Below are positions 32,401-39,979 of a stretch of DNA of 55,485 bases, piece by piece (the stretch's first letter is position 1; each line of letters starts with the position of its first letter). The position numbers and the translations under genes are program-made. Location of the stretch: assembly GCA_052273845.1 (NCBI GenBank), contig DAVZHM010000001.1, positions 1 to 55,485 of the forward strand, given 5' to 3'. The DNA is from Fimenecus sp052273845 (GTDB lineage: Bacteria > Bacillota > Clostridia > Oscillospirales > Acutalibacteraceae). Below the pieces are notes generated by a model, which did no database searches, had not been told where the DNA came from, and worked only from the letters and a program-made list of their open reading frames with translations.

Positions 32401-35282
32401 GGAATATCAAAACTCATTTCTCCGAATACACGGGAGAATGGAACATTGAAGGCAAGTCCTACGACAAAGGAAATGTCAAAGCATACAGCACTTACGGCAC
32501 AAGCCGTATCAATGCATACAAGATTATCGAGGAAACGCTGAACCTGAAGGATGTGCGTATCTTCGATTATGTGGAAGATGCAGACGGCAAAAAGAAAGCA
32601 GTATTAAACAAAAAGGAAACTGCTATTGCTCAGTCAAAGCAGGAACTTATCAAGCAGGGTTTTCAGGACTGGATATGGTCTGATCCCCAGCGCAGAGAGC
32701 GTTTGACAAAACTCTACAACGAGAAGTTCAACAGTATTCGTCCTCGTGAGTATGACGGAAGTCATATTGCTTTCAACGGTATGAACCCCGAAATTGAGCT
32801 GAGAGAACACCAAAGAAATGCGGTGGCTCACATTCTCTACGGCGGCAACACCTTACTTGCTCACGCTGTTGGCGCAGGCAAAACTTTTGAGATGACGGCA
32901 GCGGCTATGGAAGCAAAACGGTTCGGCTTATGCTCGAAATCCCTTTTCGTAGTGCCGAACCACTTGACCGAACAATGGGCATCAGAGTTCTTACAGCTCT
33001 ATCCCTCCGCAAATATCTTGGTGGCAACGAAGAAAGACTTTGAAACTAAAAACCGTAAAAGGTTCTGCGGTCGAATTGCTACAGGGGATTACGATGCTAT
33101 CATCATCGGGCATTCTCAGTTCGAGAAAATCCCGATGAGTGTTGAACGGCAGAGAGCTATCCTTGAACAGCAACTTGAGGAAGTCACCAACGGTATTGCA
33201 GACCTAAAAAGAAACCGAGGAGATAATTTCTCGGTCAAGCAGTTGGAACGCACGAAGAAGTCCGTCAAGCAGAAGCTCGACAAGCTCAACGATCAATCTA
33301 AAAAGGACGATGTTGTGACCTTTGAGGAACTCGGAGTAGACAGGCTTTTCATTGATGAGAGCCACTACTATAAGAACCTTTTCCTCTATACAAAAATGAG
33401 GAATGTAGGTGGTATCGCACAGACCGAAGCCCAGAAATCCAGCGACCTTTTTATGAAGTGCAGATACTTGGACGAGATTACGGGTGGTCGTGGAACCGTG
33501 TTTGCGACCGGAACGCCAATCTCAAACTCTATGGTGGAACTCTATACCATTCAGAGATATTTGCAGTATAACACTCTTGTGAAGAACAATCTGCAACACT
33601 TCGATGCGTGGGCGTCCACCTTTGGAGAAACCGTAACAGCGGTAGAGCTTACACCCGAAGGAACGGGCTACCGGGCAAAGACAAGGTTTGCACGGTTTTA
33701 TAACCTACCCGAACTTATGGCAATGTTCAAAGAGGTTGCGGATATAAAAACCGCAGATATGCTTGACCTTCCTGTGCCGAAAGCCGTCTATCACAACATC
33801 TCGGTTAAGCCGTCTGAAATCCAAAAGCAGATGGTAGCCGAGCTTGCAGAGCGAGCAGAAAAGGTTCGCAGCGGTATGGTAGATGCGAGCGTTGACAATA
33901 TGCTGAAAATCACAAACGATGGTAGAAAACTGGCTCTTGACCAACGACTGATTAACCCGATGCTCCCTGACTTTGAAGGTAGCAAGCTAAATGCTTGTGT
34001 GGACGCAATGTTTGAAACTTGGGAAAAAGGAAAGGAAAAACGGCTCACACAGTTGTTCTTCTGTGACCTCTCCACTCCCAAAAATGACGGCAATTTCTCC
34101 GTGTATGATGATATTCGTAAGAAACTCATAGAGCGTGGAGTACCCGCCGAAGAAATCAAATTTATACATGAGGCGGACACCGAAGCAAAGAAGCTGGAGC
34201 TGTTTAAGAAAGTCCGCAGAGGTGATGTCCGTATCCTTATGGGCAGTACCGCAAAAATGGGAGCCGGTACGAATGTGCAGAACAAACTTGCTGCATCGAG
34301 CGACCTTGACTGCCCGTGGCGACCTTCCGATTTGGAACAGCGTCTCGGCAGAAGTATCCGACAGGGTAATGAAAACCCCACGGTAGATATTTTCCGTTTC
34401 GTGACCGAGGAAACCTTCGACGCGTACCTCTATCAGCTTGTGGAGGGAAAACAGAAGTTCGCTTCGCAGATTATGACGAGCAAATCACCTGTCCGTTCCT
34501 GTGAGGATATTGATGAAACCGCGCTGTCCTATGCTGAAATCAAAATGCTTGCAACGGGCAATCCGTATATCAAAGAGAAAATGGACTTGGATGTCCAGGT
34601 ACAGAAATTGCGCCTGCTTAAATCCAACTTCCTCTCTGAAAAATATGCTCTGGAAGATAAGATAATCAAGTTCTATCCGCAGGAAATCGCGAGACGGACT
34701 GACACGATAGAAAGATTGAAATCCGATATTGAGCGAGCAAAACAGCACCCGAAACCGATTGGTGATACCTTTTTGGGTATGACGGTCAATGGCGTTTTTT
34801 ATTCCGAGAAGGCGGATGCCGGCAATGCAATCCTCAATGCGTGTCAGGCTATGACGAGTCCCGATCCGATTCCGCTCGGAGAGTACCGGGGTTTTCAAAC
34901 AGAACTGTCCTTTGACATCTTTGAAAAGGAATACAAGGTAAAGTTCAAGGGTGAACTCGGATATTCCGTATCGCTCGGTACGGATACCTTCGGCAACATC
35001 ACTCGTTTGGATAACGCACTTGATGGACTTCCGAAGCGTTTGGCGATAAACGAACAGGAACTTGACAACATCAAAAAGCAGTTTGAAATCGCAATGGTTG
35101 ATGTAGAAAAACCGTTCAATCAGGAAGAAGAATTGCAAACCAAAACTGCAAGGCTGAATGAGCTAAACGCTCTCCTCAATGTTGATAAGCGTGAGAATGA
35201 GATTGTCGATGGCGAGCCTGACAAAGGCGATAAAGTGCTAAAGCCAAAGCCAAAGCAAAAGCAAAACGAACTTAAACGATGA
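26445..35282 (+). CDS. giant DNA methylase-helicase of the conjugative element, 2,945 residues
   Basis: Order of parts: an N-terminal LtrC/ArdC-like domain (residues 1-110); a low-complexity linker (about 278-397) that coincides with the nested TnpV gene; a conserved region with YYDWGVMADHFEAMRL near 505; a MutS domain-I-like module (about 985-1075, with GDFFESYNDDA near 1007 and MVGLPKH); an N6-adenine methylase domain (motif I EPSCGIGHF near 1467, motif IV GNVPFGD near 1530); a SNF2-like helicase (Walker A HAVGAGKT near 2140, DESH near 2304, motif III-like ATGTPISN, motif VI QRLGRSIRQGN near 2632); a coiled C-terminus with a Lys/Pro tail. Such proteins are common in Clostridia conjugative elements; the role may be to modify and remodel transferred DNA against restriction. 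AGGAGGTG precedes the ATG. Confidence 0.88.
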   Translation: MARKYDLISELYDRTCKTVSANPQNWQAFLQSACRNYKLRFDEQILVFAQKPNAKAVLEIQRWNSSFGRWVNRGAKGIAVFEDADRSRQRLIYYFDISDTHAGPHSRPVPVWEMKPEYEDAVIETLESNFGETENKRDLANVVLCAAANAVDDNITDYTSDLLISRMGSLLGMLDNNTVVSNFHKTVTNSVAFMIMSRLGIDTSRYFSYEDFKDIVNFNTTDTLNALGFATGDIAEMGLSEISKTVMSFERQNRTFAEYKNSDYNIDGNKNTEGSPNYDRENNLYNAGRLQPSELGNAQPTSGGNGQIRSNEESIFEGTPQSSILQSPDELQTERTLSGGSADGNRDGGTLNQRNGGERGRDRTDEGDGYDEVGSPNEQSEELGAGDRESGSNLRLDWYDREHEDKSLPFFGGDDTIREILDTTPHLKASKDEIRAFFETVADDDKRTEYIKSIFNNDYTEVILSDGRRVGYKTFQNVLHLWEGSYLSRTAQSYYDWGVMADHFEAMRLLGELYDTAKPLPSIDGQMSLILDYEAEVTKPSAFSFSQEIIDLILCKGGQVSEGKFRIYEQFQKSLSKKENVDFLKHEYGWGGSYPIIVGTGIDEMHDAKGIKLTKQVNGEKVKILLNWNQVENRISELIKMDRYLNPKEKELYPAWLEQHEIRRAEVAEKRRKREILSTAPTDKNEPETTTERYEYHLGNKVYIGASEYEILSFDDDRVMLYDTQFPLFNKEMSRAEFDQKVQENPMNDHLKVKDFPAEETPDNTKVRISLDSGNDLVHWIYYNPDANAGGQYVSGDLSFSVFEGLIEQYDIANHPENTDRFVADLEEMSDQFLADINTPFFMEAENDYEMDCDYIQFTPENILKIHKDIQQFETEHQAELNRMAGQNEPNALPVYDREAEILYDVLSALKIDNVELTFDGDKLVATDSMDNEWHGKEFYEFLVKETFVFDDNGKVVGIDDDLLKDFTDLSEHNGIPVKDNRVKQLYRGYLEVKTENPDNLVLYQVGDFFESYNDDAQKVADALDLIMTSRLITDNDRVSMVGLPKHRLETSLNMLTDRGYDVALSILEGGERKVYNFVSQNKENPVESRPIGRIEYLRADGTVQESIEYTRPSHFERDIKEEKRCGDSMQIVLYGDKDGKTISVDFLSSLNLSQSVKIIDSPYLETASDKAIDYKSVPTITCVWSESPVFEDGKTYSIAEFDRLMKTADDERVAGKKAAIEKYGSSEAWYNSDVVDEYTQYYGYDKVRFTLNMPDGTTFTERQDIGDGDGGVIEFLSQYPKYNDIVPILKKTVAYLSTEQQKPDSTHSKIEQAEKAHTPAVPAWEQPKKSKLKPFDLHPETPMADRHNFNLASHKIEEVGKKERFQRNMEAIKVLKACELENSFATPEEQITLSKYVGWGGIPEVFDERAGSWQTEFNMLKNILTPEEYASARESTLTAFYTPPTVIQAIYKVMEQLGFSEGNILEPSCGIGHFIGMLPESMKEAKVYGVELDTISAGIAQQLYQKTSIAAQPFEEANLPDSFFDAVVGNVPFGDFKVPDKRYDKHKFLIHDYFFAKSLDKLRPGGVMALITSKGTMDKENPAVRKYIAQRADLLGAIRLPKNTFKGNAGTEVVSDILILQKRDHLIDIEPDWVHLGKDKNGITMNSYFVNHPEMILGEMKMVSGRFGLESSCIPYEDADLAEQLSEAITNIHGEIITYEVDDELSEEDNSIPADPTVRNFSYTLLDGKIYFRENSRMAPVDVSTTAENRIKGMIVIRDCVRNLIELQTEDYPDSAIKAEQEKLNNLYDTFTAKYGLINSRANSSAFSQDSSFFLLSALEVLGDDGTLEKKADMFYKRTIKPHAPVTSVDTASEALAVSMGEKACIDMEYMCQLSGKTEEEIFADLKGAIFLNPKYGYGSSTEAKYLMADEYLSGNVREKLARAKKSAQLEPEDYSINVEALQKVQPKDLTASEISVRLGATWLPPEIVEQFIFEFLGTPRYAQWNIKTHFSEYTGEWNIEGKSYDKGNVKAYSTYGTSRINAYKIIEETLNLKDVRIFDYVEDADGKKKAVLNKKETAIAQSKQELIKQGFQDWIWSDPQRRERLTKLYNEKFNSIRPREYDGSHIAFNGMNPEIELREHQRNAVAHILYGGNTLLAHAVGAGKTFEMTAAAMEAKRFGLCSKSLFVVPNHLTEQWASEFLQLYPSANILVATKKDFETKNRKRFCGRIATGDYDAIIIGHSQFEKIPMSVERQRAILEQQLEEVTNGIADLKRNRGDNFSVKQLERTKKSVKQKLDKLNDQSKKDDVVTFEELGVDRLFIDESHYYKNLFLYTKMRNVGGIAQTEAQKSSDLFMKCRYLDEITGGRGTVFATGTPISNSMVELYTIQRYLQYNTLVKNNLQHFDAWASTFGETVTAVELTPEGTGYRAKTRFARFYNLPELMAMFKEVADIKTADMLDLPVPKAVYHNISVKPSEIQKQMVAELAERAEKVRSGMVDASVDNMLKITNDGRKLALDQRLINPMLPDFEGSKLNACVDAMFETWEKGKEKRLTQLFFCDLSTPKNDGNFSVYDDIRKKLIERGVPAEEIKFIHEADTEAKKLELFKKVRRGDVRILMGSTAKMGAGTNVQNKLAASSDLDCPWRPSDLEQRLGRSIRQGNENPTVDIFRFVTEETFDAYLYQLVEGKQKFASQIMTSKSPVRSCEDIDETALSYAEIKMLATGNPYIKEKMDLDVQVQKLRLLKSNFLSEKYALEDKIIKFYPQEIARRTDTIERLKSDIERAKQHPKPIGDTFLGMTVNGVFYSEKADAGNAILNACQAMTSPDPIPLGEYRGFQTELSFDIFEKEYKVKFKGELGYSVSLGTDTFGNITRLDNALDGLPKRLAINEQELDNIKKQFEIAMVDVEKPFNQEEELQTKTARLNELNALLNVDKRENEIVDGEPDKGDKVLKPKPKQKQNELKR
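27277..27633 (+). CDS. tnpV: TnpV-family protein nested out of frame inside the helicase gene, 118 residues
   Basis: The +1 frame relative to the surrounding gene encodes a protein that fits the Tn4451 TnpV family along its whole length, from memory: MQGDYNLPNLEMP, FLKEHHKVLYYNLLTSCKLN, AEKEGVTEQMKATD, WVRLMNNLRNSAQEIV, EVIFA. Its ATG has GAAGGGAG at 27261-27268, eight bases upstream, a strong binding site that is not needed by the host frame. In the host frame the same bases give a low-complexity linker rich in Gly, Ser, Asn, Arg and Glu with no fold, as expected if TnpV is the older or constrained reading. TnpV function is unknown; in Tn4451 it is a non-essential accessory gene. Confidence 0.8.
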   Translation: MTEKITYTMQGDYNLPNLEMPNQPVAEMGRYARMRKAFLKEHHKVLYYNLLTSCKLNEHLAEVQQTATEMEERLIKEMAEKEGVTEQMKATDMMKWVRLMNNLRNSAQEIVKAEVIFA

Positions 35283-35307
35283 AGGAACCTATAAAGGAGG
35301 TATTTAG

Positions 35308-35916
35308 ATGAAGGAATATGAAGTTATTATTACAGAAACACTACAGAAAAACATTGTTGTAGAAGCTGATAGTCGGGAGGAAGCAGAAAGTATTGCCGAA
35401 CAGAAATGGAAGGACAGTGAGTATATTCTCGATGCTGAAACATTTGCAGGCGTCACTTTTACTTGCGTCTCGGACACTCAAACGCACAAAGAACTGTGGC
35501 AGTCGGTACACGATTACGAGTGCCAATTGGATATCCCCCCTGATGCCTGTCTTGTGAAAATGAATCGAAAAGGGCTTTTGCAGTGGGAAGCGAAAGATAC
35601 TGTCACGCCTGATCAGATTGAAAAAGCCTATGCATATCTGCGTGATTTTGTTTCGGAACGCTCTCCGAACTCCGTGAACATAGGCGCGATTGACAATTTA
35701 TGCACAGTATATCCCGAACTGGTTGTTTATACGGTGTTAACACAGAGTGAAAAACAAGCCCTGATAGATTATGTGGAACAGGTGTTAGATCTTTCCTATC
35801 ATCCCAGTGCAACCGAGTATCGTTTATATCAAATGGCGGTTCAAGAAGAAGGGGCATCTTCGGCACCCAAGAAGCAACCTGTGGCAAAAAACAAACAACC
35901 TGTTATTCTTCGATAA
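35308..35916 (+). CDS. DpnD/PcfM-type protein with extra C-terminal region, 202 residues
   Basis: The first 50 residues (YEVIITETLQKNIVVEADSR, EAESIAEQKW, LDAETFAGVTF) match the small DpnD/PcfM family found in restriction and conjugation loci. Residues about 75-200 are an additional region (HDYECQLDIPPDACLVKMNR, VTPDQIEKAYAYLRDF) ending in a basic tail. The family's function is unknown. AAGGAGG precedes the ATG, 25 bases after the helicase stop. Confidence 0.75.
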   Translation: MKEYEVIITETLQKNIVVEADSREEAESIAEQKWKDSEYILDAETFAGVTFTCVSDTQTHKELWQSVHDYECQLDIPPDACLVKMNRKGLLQWEAKDTVTPDQIEKAYAYLRDFVSERSPNSVNIGAIDNLCTVYPELVVYTVLTQSEKQALIDYVEQVLDLSYHPSATEYRLYQMAVQEEGASSAPKKQPVAKNKQPVILR

Positions 35917-35929
35917 GTACTTTTTTTCA

Positions 35930-35958
35930 TTGCTTTTTTTATAATAACAGGGTATACT
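35930..35958 (+). promoter_or_regulatory. promoter of the Fic-like gene
   Basis: TTGCTT (35930-35935), a 17-base spacer and TATACT (35953-35958) lie 25 bases before the ATG at 35983. The -35 hexamer is the same as that at 25549. Confidence 0.6.
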
Positions 35959-35982
35959 TAATCTAAATTAGGAGTGATATTT

Positions 35983-36672
35983 ATGTATGACAAGTACGCG
36001 ATGACACAGAATGAAAACATAGAAATTGCCAAACGCACCTTGGTTGACGCAATATATAAAAGTGCGAATCTTGAAGGAATTGCAGTAACTTACGCGCAGA
36101 CCATCGACATATTAAACAATGTCAATGTATCCTCTTTAAAGCCGAGTGAGATTAACAAAGTATTCTGTCTGCGCGATGCTTGGCACTATACTTTAGATCA
36201 TATCAATGACGATATGAACCTTGGTTTTTTAGAGGAGCTGCACAACCTGATTGCGAGGGCGGATCTTCCTTATAGCGAACTCGGAAGAATTCGCACAGAG
36301 GATGTTCTCATCAGCGGTACGATGTGGCGACCGGAATTGCCTAATATTGAATGTTTGCATCGTGAGCTTGTGGGTATTATGTCTATGCCCACGACAACGG
36401 ACAAGGCACTAACATTGATGCTTTGGGTAATGCGTAGCCAAATCTTTAAGGATGGAAACAAGCGCGTTGCTACGCTTGCCGCAAACAAAGTTTTAATTGC
36501 CAACGGTTGCGGTATCGTTTCTGTTCCTGTCGAATTAGATGGTACTTTTAAGCAGATGCTCGTAGATTTTTACGAGAGCAACAACAGCACAGCAATTAAA
36601 AAGTTTCTATATGAAAAGTGTATGGACGGGTTGAAACCGATTCGCCGGAAAGAACCCCCTATATCACTTTGA
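35983..36672 (+). CDS. Fic-fold protein with catalytic His replaced by Gln and an intact inhibitory motif, 229 residues
   Basis: The ATG at 35983 follows AGGAGTG. The Fic core is clear: SQIFKDGNKRVATLAANK (residues 152-169) aligns with HPFxDGNGRxxR, giving Q153 where the catalytic His belongs and T164 where the second Arg belongs. F155, D157, G158, N159 and R161 are kept. Near the N-terminus S27-A-N-L-E31-G32 fits the inhibitory (S/T)xxxE(G/N) motif, followed by T and the usual helix. Fic enzymes transfer AMP or other groups to protein hydroxyls; without the His this one is probably inactive in that reaction, or acts by binding. It has its own promoter and terminator, so it is a one-gene unit. 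Confidence 0.82.
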   Translation: MYDKYAMTQNENIEIAKRTLVDAIYKSANLEGIAVTYAQTIDILNNVNVSSLKPSEINKVFCLRDAWHYTLDHINDDMNLGFLEELHNLIARADLPYSELGRIRTEDVLISGTMWRPELPNIECLHRELVGIMSMPTTTDKALTLMLWVMRSQIFKDGNKRVATLAANKVLIANGCGIVSVPVELDGTFKQMLVDFYESNNSTAIKKFLYEKCMDGLKPIRRKEPPISL

Positions 36673-36701
36673 GTAGGTAAAAACTAAATACACATTGTAT
36701 A

Positions 36702-36734
36702 AAGAGAAGTTTCGCTGCGAGACTTCTCTTTTTT
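36702..36734 (+). terminator. intrinsic terminator after the Fic-like gene
   Basis: AAGAGAAGT (36702-36710) pairs with ACTTCTCTT (36722-36730), with an inner TCGC/GCGA pair and a following T-run. Confidence 0.88.
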
Positions 36735-36757
36735 GTGTCTTGTAAGGAGGAAAAACT

Positions 36758-37879
36758 ATGCCAGACGACTATATCCAGCAATTGAAACAAATACCACTTT
36801 CTGAAATCCTGCACGATATTTATGGCATTGAACTTCACCAAAAGAGCAACCGTTTTTATTGTAAAATTCGTCCAGAACGCACCGATTCCTGCTATATTTA
36901 CCCTAACAATTCTTGGTACGATTTCGGTGGAAGCATCGGCGGTGACACGATAACACTTGTGCAAACAATGGAGGAATGTGACCGGAAAACTGCAATGCAG
37001 AAGCTCTCCGATTGGTATAACATTAAGCGTGAATACCGACAAAGAGATAACAAATCGCTGTGGGATTTCGAGTGGAAAAAGCTCGGTGTTCAGCCCGATA
37101 GAACGAGTAAGAACCTTAATATCTGTGTTTTGGAAACAGGCGGAAAGCCTGATCCGTTTGCGGATATTACTTTATTCATTGACCAGCCGGAACAAATCTC
37201 TGCATTTGAAGAAAAGTACGGTGTCCCTTTTAACGAATTCCGAAAGACAGATACCATTGGTTATCATAACATTTTAAAACAGCGCGTTTGGTTTCCTCTG
37301 CTCAACGAAAGGGAGGATTATTACACAGGATTACTGACCAGCTACCGTCTTTACAAGCAGATTGACGGAGAGAATTTTGCGAAAAACGCAGTCGCAACTT
37401 GTGATGAAATTTTGCAAAAAGCCGATGATTTAAATGAAAAATGTGCGATTTTGCGGCGTGCAGTCGATGATATTTCTCTCTTGAAAGTTCCTTTGTTTGG
37501 GCTGAATCCATCTAAAGATTTACAGGGAATTTTAGATGGAAGCATACGGTTTCAGCCGTCAAAAGTACACTACTTTGAACTATGCAAGTGGGGAAAAACA
37601 AAGGGAGAAACCATTTATTGCATCGAGGTTTCCTACGATGATTATGTGCATTTACATACGCCCACGGACAGCCCATTAAGAGGAATTCCACACTCTGCAT
37701 TTTATAAATCCGGTGTCTGTCATATTTGTGTAATTCAATCTTCTACCGCACAGGTAGAAAAAATATTCGGAGAAAAAGTCATTAAAACGGCAGCGCGTTT
37801 TGATGGCTTTTCTTATAGATCTCGGCCGCAAAAAACCGAAAATAAGCAAAAGAAATCACTTTCTTTCCCTGAGGTTTAA
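36758..37879 (+). CDS. primase-like protein with degenerate CHC2 zinc-finger domain, 373 residues
   Basis: Residues about 15-90 align with the DnaG CHC2 fold: PLSEILHDIYGIEL, FYCKIRPERTDSCYIYP, SWYDFGGSIGGDTITLVQ, TAMQKLSDWYNI. Only the first zinc Cys (CKIR for CPFH) remains; the His and the CxxC pair (DFGG) are lost, so zinc binding is unlikely. The C-terminal part has a DUF3991/TOPRIM-like look (YTGLLTSYRLYKQIDG) without a clear catalytic acidic triad. AAGGAGG precedes the ATG. It may help to prime or protect the transferred strand, or be a catalytically dead derivative. It directly precedes the putative oriT. Confidence 0.65.
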   Translation: MPDDYIQQLKQIPLSEILHDIYGIELHQKSNRFYCKIRPERTDSCYIYPNNSWYDFGGSIGGDTITLVQTMEECDRKTAMQKLSDWYNIKREYRQRDNKSLWDFEWKKLGVQPDRTSKNLNICVLETGGKPDPFADITLFIDQPEQISAFEEKYGVPFNEFRKTDTIGYHNILKQRVWFPLLNEREDYYTGLLTSYRLYKQIDGENFAKNAVATCDEILQKADDLNEKCAILRRAVDDISLLKVPLFGLNPSKDLQGILDGSIRFQPSKVHYFELCKWGKTKGETIYCIEVSYDDYVHLHTPTDSPLRGIPHSAFYKSGVCHICVIQSSTAQVEKIFGEKVIKTAARFDGFSYRSRPQKTENKQKKSLSFPEV

Positions 37880-38075
37880 TCGGCTTTTTGCGGCTAATTA
37901 TTATGGGGTTTTAGGGCGCTCCCTAACAAGCGGGATTTGGATTGGTCACCCAAATCCCTTGCTTGCCACGCCGTCCACCGTAATTCGGACAAAGGGAATT
38001 TTGATTTTACCAATTTTCTTTCCCTGAGGGCGAAACACGGTGAACGGTATAGGGCGACTCTGCCCCGAAACGGAG
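37860..38075 (+). other. oriT: putative origin of transfer (oriT)
   Basis: The gap of 204 bases upstream of the relaxosome genes holds three inverted repeats: TTAGGG-CGCT-CCCTAA (37911-37926), GGGATTTGG / CCAAATCCC (37932-37940 with 37950-37958, extended by CAAGC/GCTTG arms), and GGGC/GCCC near 38052-38065. The 15-bp sequence TTTCTTTCCCTGAGG occurs twice as a direct repeat on either side (37860-37874 and 38015-38029). Such structure next to MobC and relaxase genes is typical of oriT. The nick site cannot be assigned by eye. Confidence 0.5.
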
Positions 38076-38083
38076 GTGAAACA

Positions 38084-38290
38084 ATGTGTGAAAACAAAAC
38101 TCAGCAAATGCTTATCCGAATGTCCCCGTATGAATCGGGACTGCTGACATACATTTCTGAACAGGCAAATTTGTCGCGTGCAGAAATCCTCAGGCTGGGA
38201 CTTCGGATTATTGCACGAAATTTAAATCCCAAGGAAGTTCGTGAACTTCAGGACTTCTATGCTACACAGAAAGGCGATGAGAATCAATGA
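38084..38290 (+). CDS. ribbon-helix-helix-like relaxosome protein, 68 residues
   Basis: GGAGGTG precedes the ATG at 38084. The order strand (MLIRMSPYESG), helix (LTYISEQANL), helix (SRAEILRLGLRIIARNL) fits a ribbon-helix-helix DNA-binding protein. It overlaps the mobC start by four bases and sits beside the putative oriT, which it may bind, or it represses the mob operon. Confidence 0.7.
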   Translation: MCENKTQQMLIRMSPYESGLLTYISEQANLSRAEILRLGLRIIARNLNPKEVRELQDFYATQKGDENQ

Positions 38291-38607
38291 GTGAACAGCG
38301 GGCGCGTACACACCGTGTGCAGGTTCGGCTGAACGATGATGAGTACGAGTACTTTTTGTACAATTTGGAGAGATCCGGTCTTTCTAAGGAAGCATATCTT
38401 CGCAAACTGTTAGCAGAAAAGATTCCAAAGACAAAAGAAATCGGGCAGCACGAACAAGATATGTTGTCACAGCTCTATGCTATCGGAAATAATCTGAATC
38501 AGATTGCGCGTCGTGCGAACACGATGAATGTTATCAGTGTGGAGAAATATTCCGATGCAGTTAAAAAGTTTGAAGATATTATGCAGGCGTTTTTGGAACG
38601 GATGTGA
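38287..38607 (+). CDS. mobC: MobC-type relaxosome accessory protein
   Basis: A 106-residue protein with an N-terminal ribbon-helix-helix (RTHRVQVRLNDDEYEYFLYN) and the MobC C-terminal helix signature (LYAIGNNLNQIARRANT). MobC helps relaxase to open DNA at oriT. Translationally coupled on both sides. Confidence 0.88.
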   Translation: MSEQRARTHRVQVRLNDDEYEYFLYNLERSGLSKEAYLRKLLAEKIPKTKEIGQHEQDMLSQLYAIGNNLNQIARRANTMNVISVEKYSDAVKKFEDIMQAFLERM

Positions 38608-38611
38608 TTAT

Positions 38612-39979
38612 TTGGCAACGACGAAAAGATTACCCAAGCCTCCAAAAACACATTCTGCTGTCGTCAAACTGATTCGCTATGCTTTAAATCCCGATAAAAC
38701 AACTGATGAAAAATGCCTGTATGCAGATTCCTGCAATTGTTCGATTGTCGGCGCAGCCAATCAATTCAAAGCTGTTCGAGATCGTTGGGATAAAAACAGC
38801 GGAAATTTTGCCTATCATTTTATCCAAAGTTTTAAGCCAGGAGAAACCTCGCCCGAGGAAGCTGCTCATTGCGGTAAGGAACTTGCCGATGCTTTGCTCG
38901 GGAATGCAGGATTTCAAGTTGTAATCGGTACACATTTAGATAAGGCACATCTGCACAATCACTTTGTTGTAAATGCGGTCAACCCAACAGATGGGAAGAA
39001 ACTGCAAACGGATCATAATTTCATCCGAAAAATGCGTGAAGAAAATGACCGGATTTGCCGGGCGCATAATTTATCAGTCATTGAAAATCCCGAAAGCAAC
39101 GGGAAAACCTACGCGGAATGGGTCATCGGTAAAAACGGCGGCTTTACTTGGCGTGGGATGATTCGTCAGGATATTGACGAGCTGATTCCAACGGTTCTAA
39201 CGCTTAAGGAATTGTTGGATGCGCTGGAGCAGAACGGATACACCGTACGGCGTCGTGGCAAGTACCTCAGCCTATCCCCCCCGGGAGCAAAGGTGAACTT
39301 CCGACTATACAAACTTGGTAAGGGATACACCGAAGAAGATATTACAGAAAGAATTTTGTATTTAGACAGGCGGCGAGCAAAAGCGCCGGGCATAAAGCCG
39401 ATACGGATCCGAGTAAAGGCTTACCACATTAAGTCGAGTTTCCCACTCAAGGCAAAGGGTGGGTTTCGCGGGCTTTATTATGTCTACCTTTACCGATTGA
39501 GAAAACTGCTGAATGTTTCTGCGCAGGTGCAAAGGCGAATACCGATCCAAGCGCGACGCGATACCAAACTGTTTCGGGAGTTTGCGGAAGACGCTCGCCT
39601 ATTGTTTGAAAACGGAATCGACAATGTAAATCAGCTTTCGGAATTCTATTACGCGGTGGACAAAAAACGGAACAGATTGTGCGCCCAGCGCCTGTCGTTG
39701 CGTGAGGCGTTGAGCAACTGCGATTCTGCTGATACCTCTAAAATATTGCAGGCACAAATTGCGGGGCTCAATACCGTGATACAGAATTTAGGCAAGCAGA
39801 TGCAATCGTGCGAACGCATCTATGAAAGGTCGAACCGTGTTCGCGTAACAAACAAGCAGATAGATGCGATACAGAAGGAGATGATACAAGAGAATGTAAA
39901 CCCACAGGACAACTCCCCACTATTAAAAACACCAATGAATGAGAATGAAAGGAATGACGAAAATGTCAGCAGAAGCTGA
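38612..39979 (+). CDS. mobA: MOBP-type relaxase (MobA/MobL family)
   Basis: A 455-residue relaxase that nicks oriT and stays bound to the transferred strand. The chosen TTG at 38612 gives the start ATTKRLPKPPKTHS, as in related Clostridia relaxases, and lies 4 bases after mobC; the upstream ATG at 38528 lies wholly within mobC. Motif I is YALNPDKT with Y23 as the likely catalytic Tyr. The metal-binding His motif is HLDKAHLHNHFVVNAVN near residue 107. The segment TFRKMREEND-like (NFIRKMREENDRICR) follows. The C-terminal third (from about residue 300) is helical and charged. Its end overlaps the next gene by 17 bases. The start codon and binding site are weak, possibly to keep expression low. 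Confidence 0.88.
   Translation: MATTKRLPKPPKTHSAVVKLIRYALNPDKTTDEKCLYADSCNCSIVGAANQFKAVRDRWDKNSGNFAYHFIQSFKPGETSPEEAAHCGKELADALLGNAGFQVVIGTHLDKAHLHNHFVVNAVNPTDGKKLQTDHNFIRKMREENDRICRAHNLSVIENPESNGKTYAEWVIGKNGGFTWRGMIRQDIDELIPTVLTLKELLDALEQNGYTVRRRGKYLSLSPPGAKVNFRLYKLGKGYTEEDITERILYLDRRRAKAPGIKPIRIRVKAYHIKSSFPLKAKGGFRGLYYVYLYRLRKLLNVSAQVQRRIPIQARRDTKLFREFAEDARLLFENGIDNVNQLSEFYYAVDKKRNRLCAQRLSLREALSNCDSADTSKILQAQIAGLNTVIQNLGKQMQSCERIYERSNRVRVTNKQIDAIQKEMIQENVNPQDNSPLLKTPMNENERNDENVSRS

Noticed and set aside
38528..38611. Upstream start for the relaxase at 38528
   Set aside because: It would lie fully inside mobC and adds 28 residues unlike related relaxases; the TTG at 38612 fits the family N-terminus.
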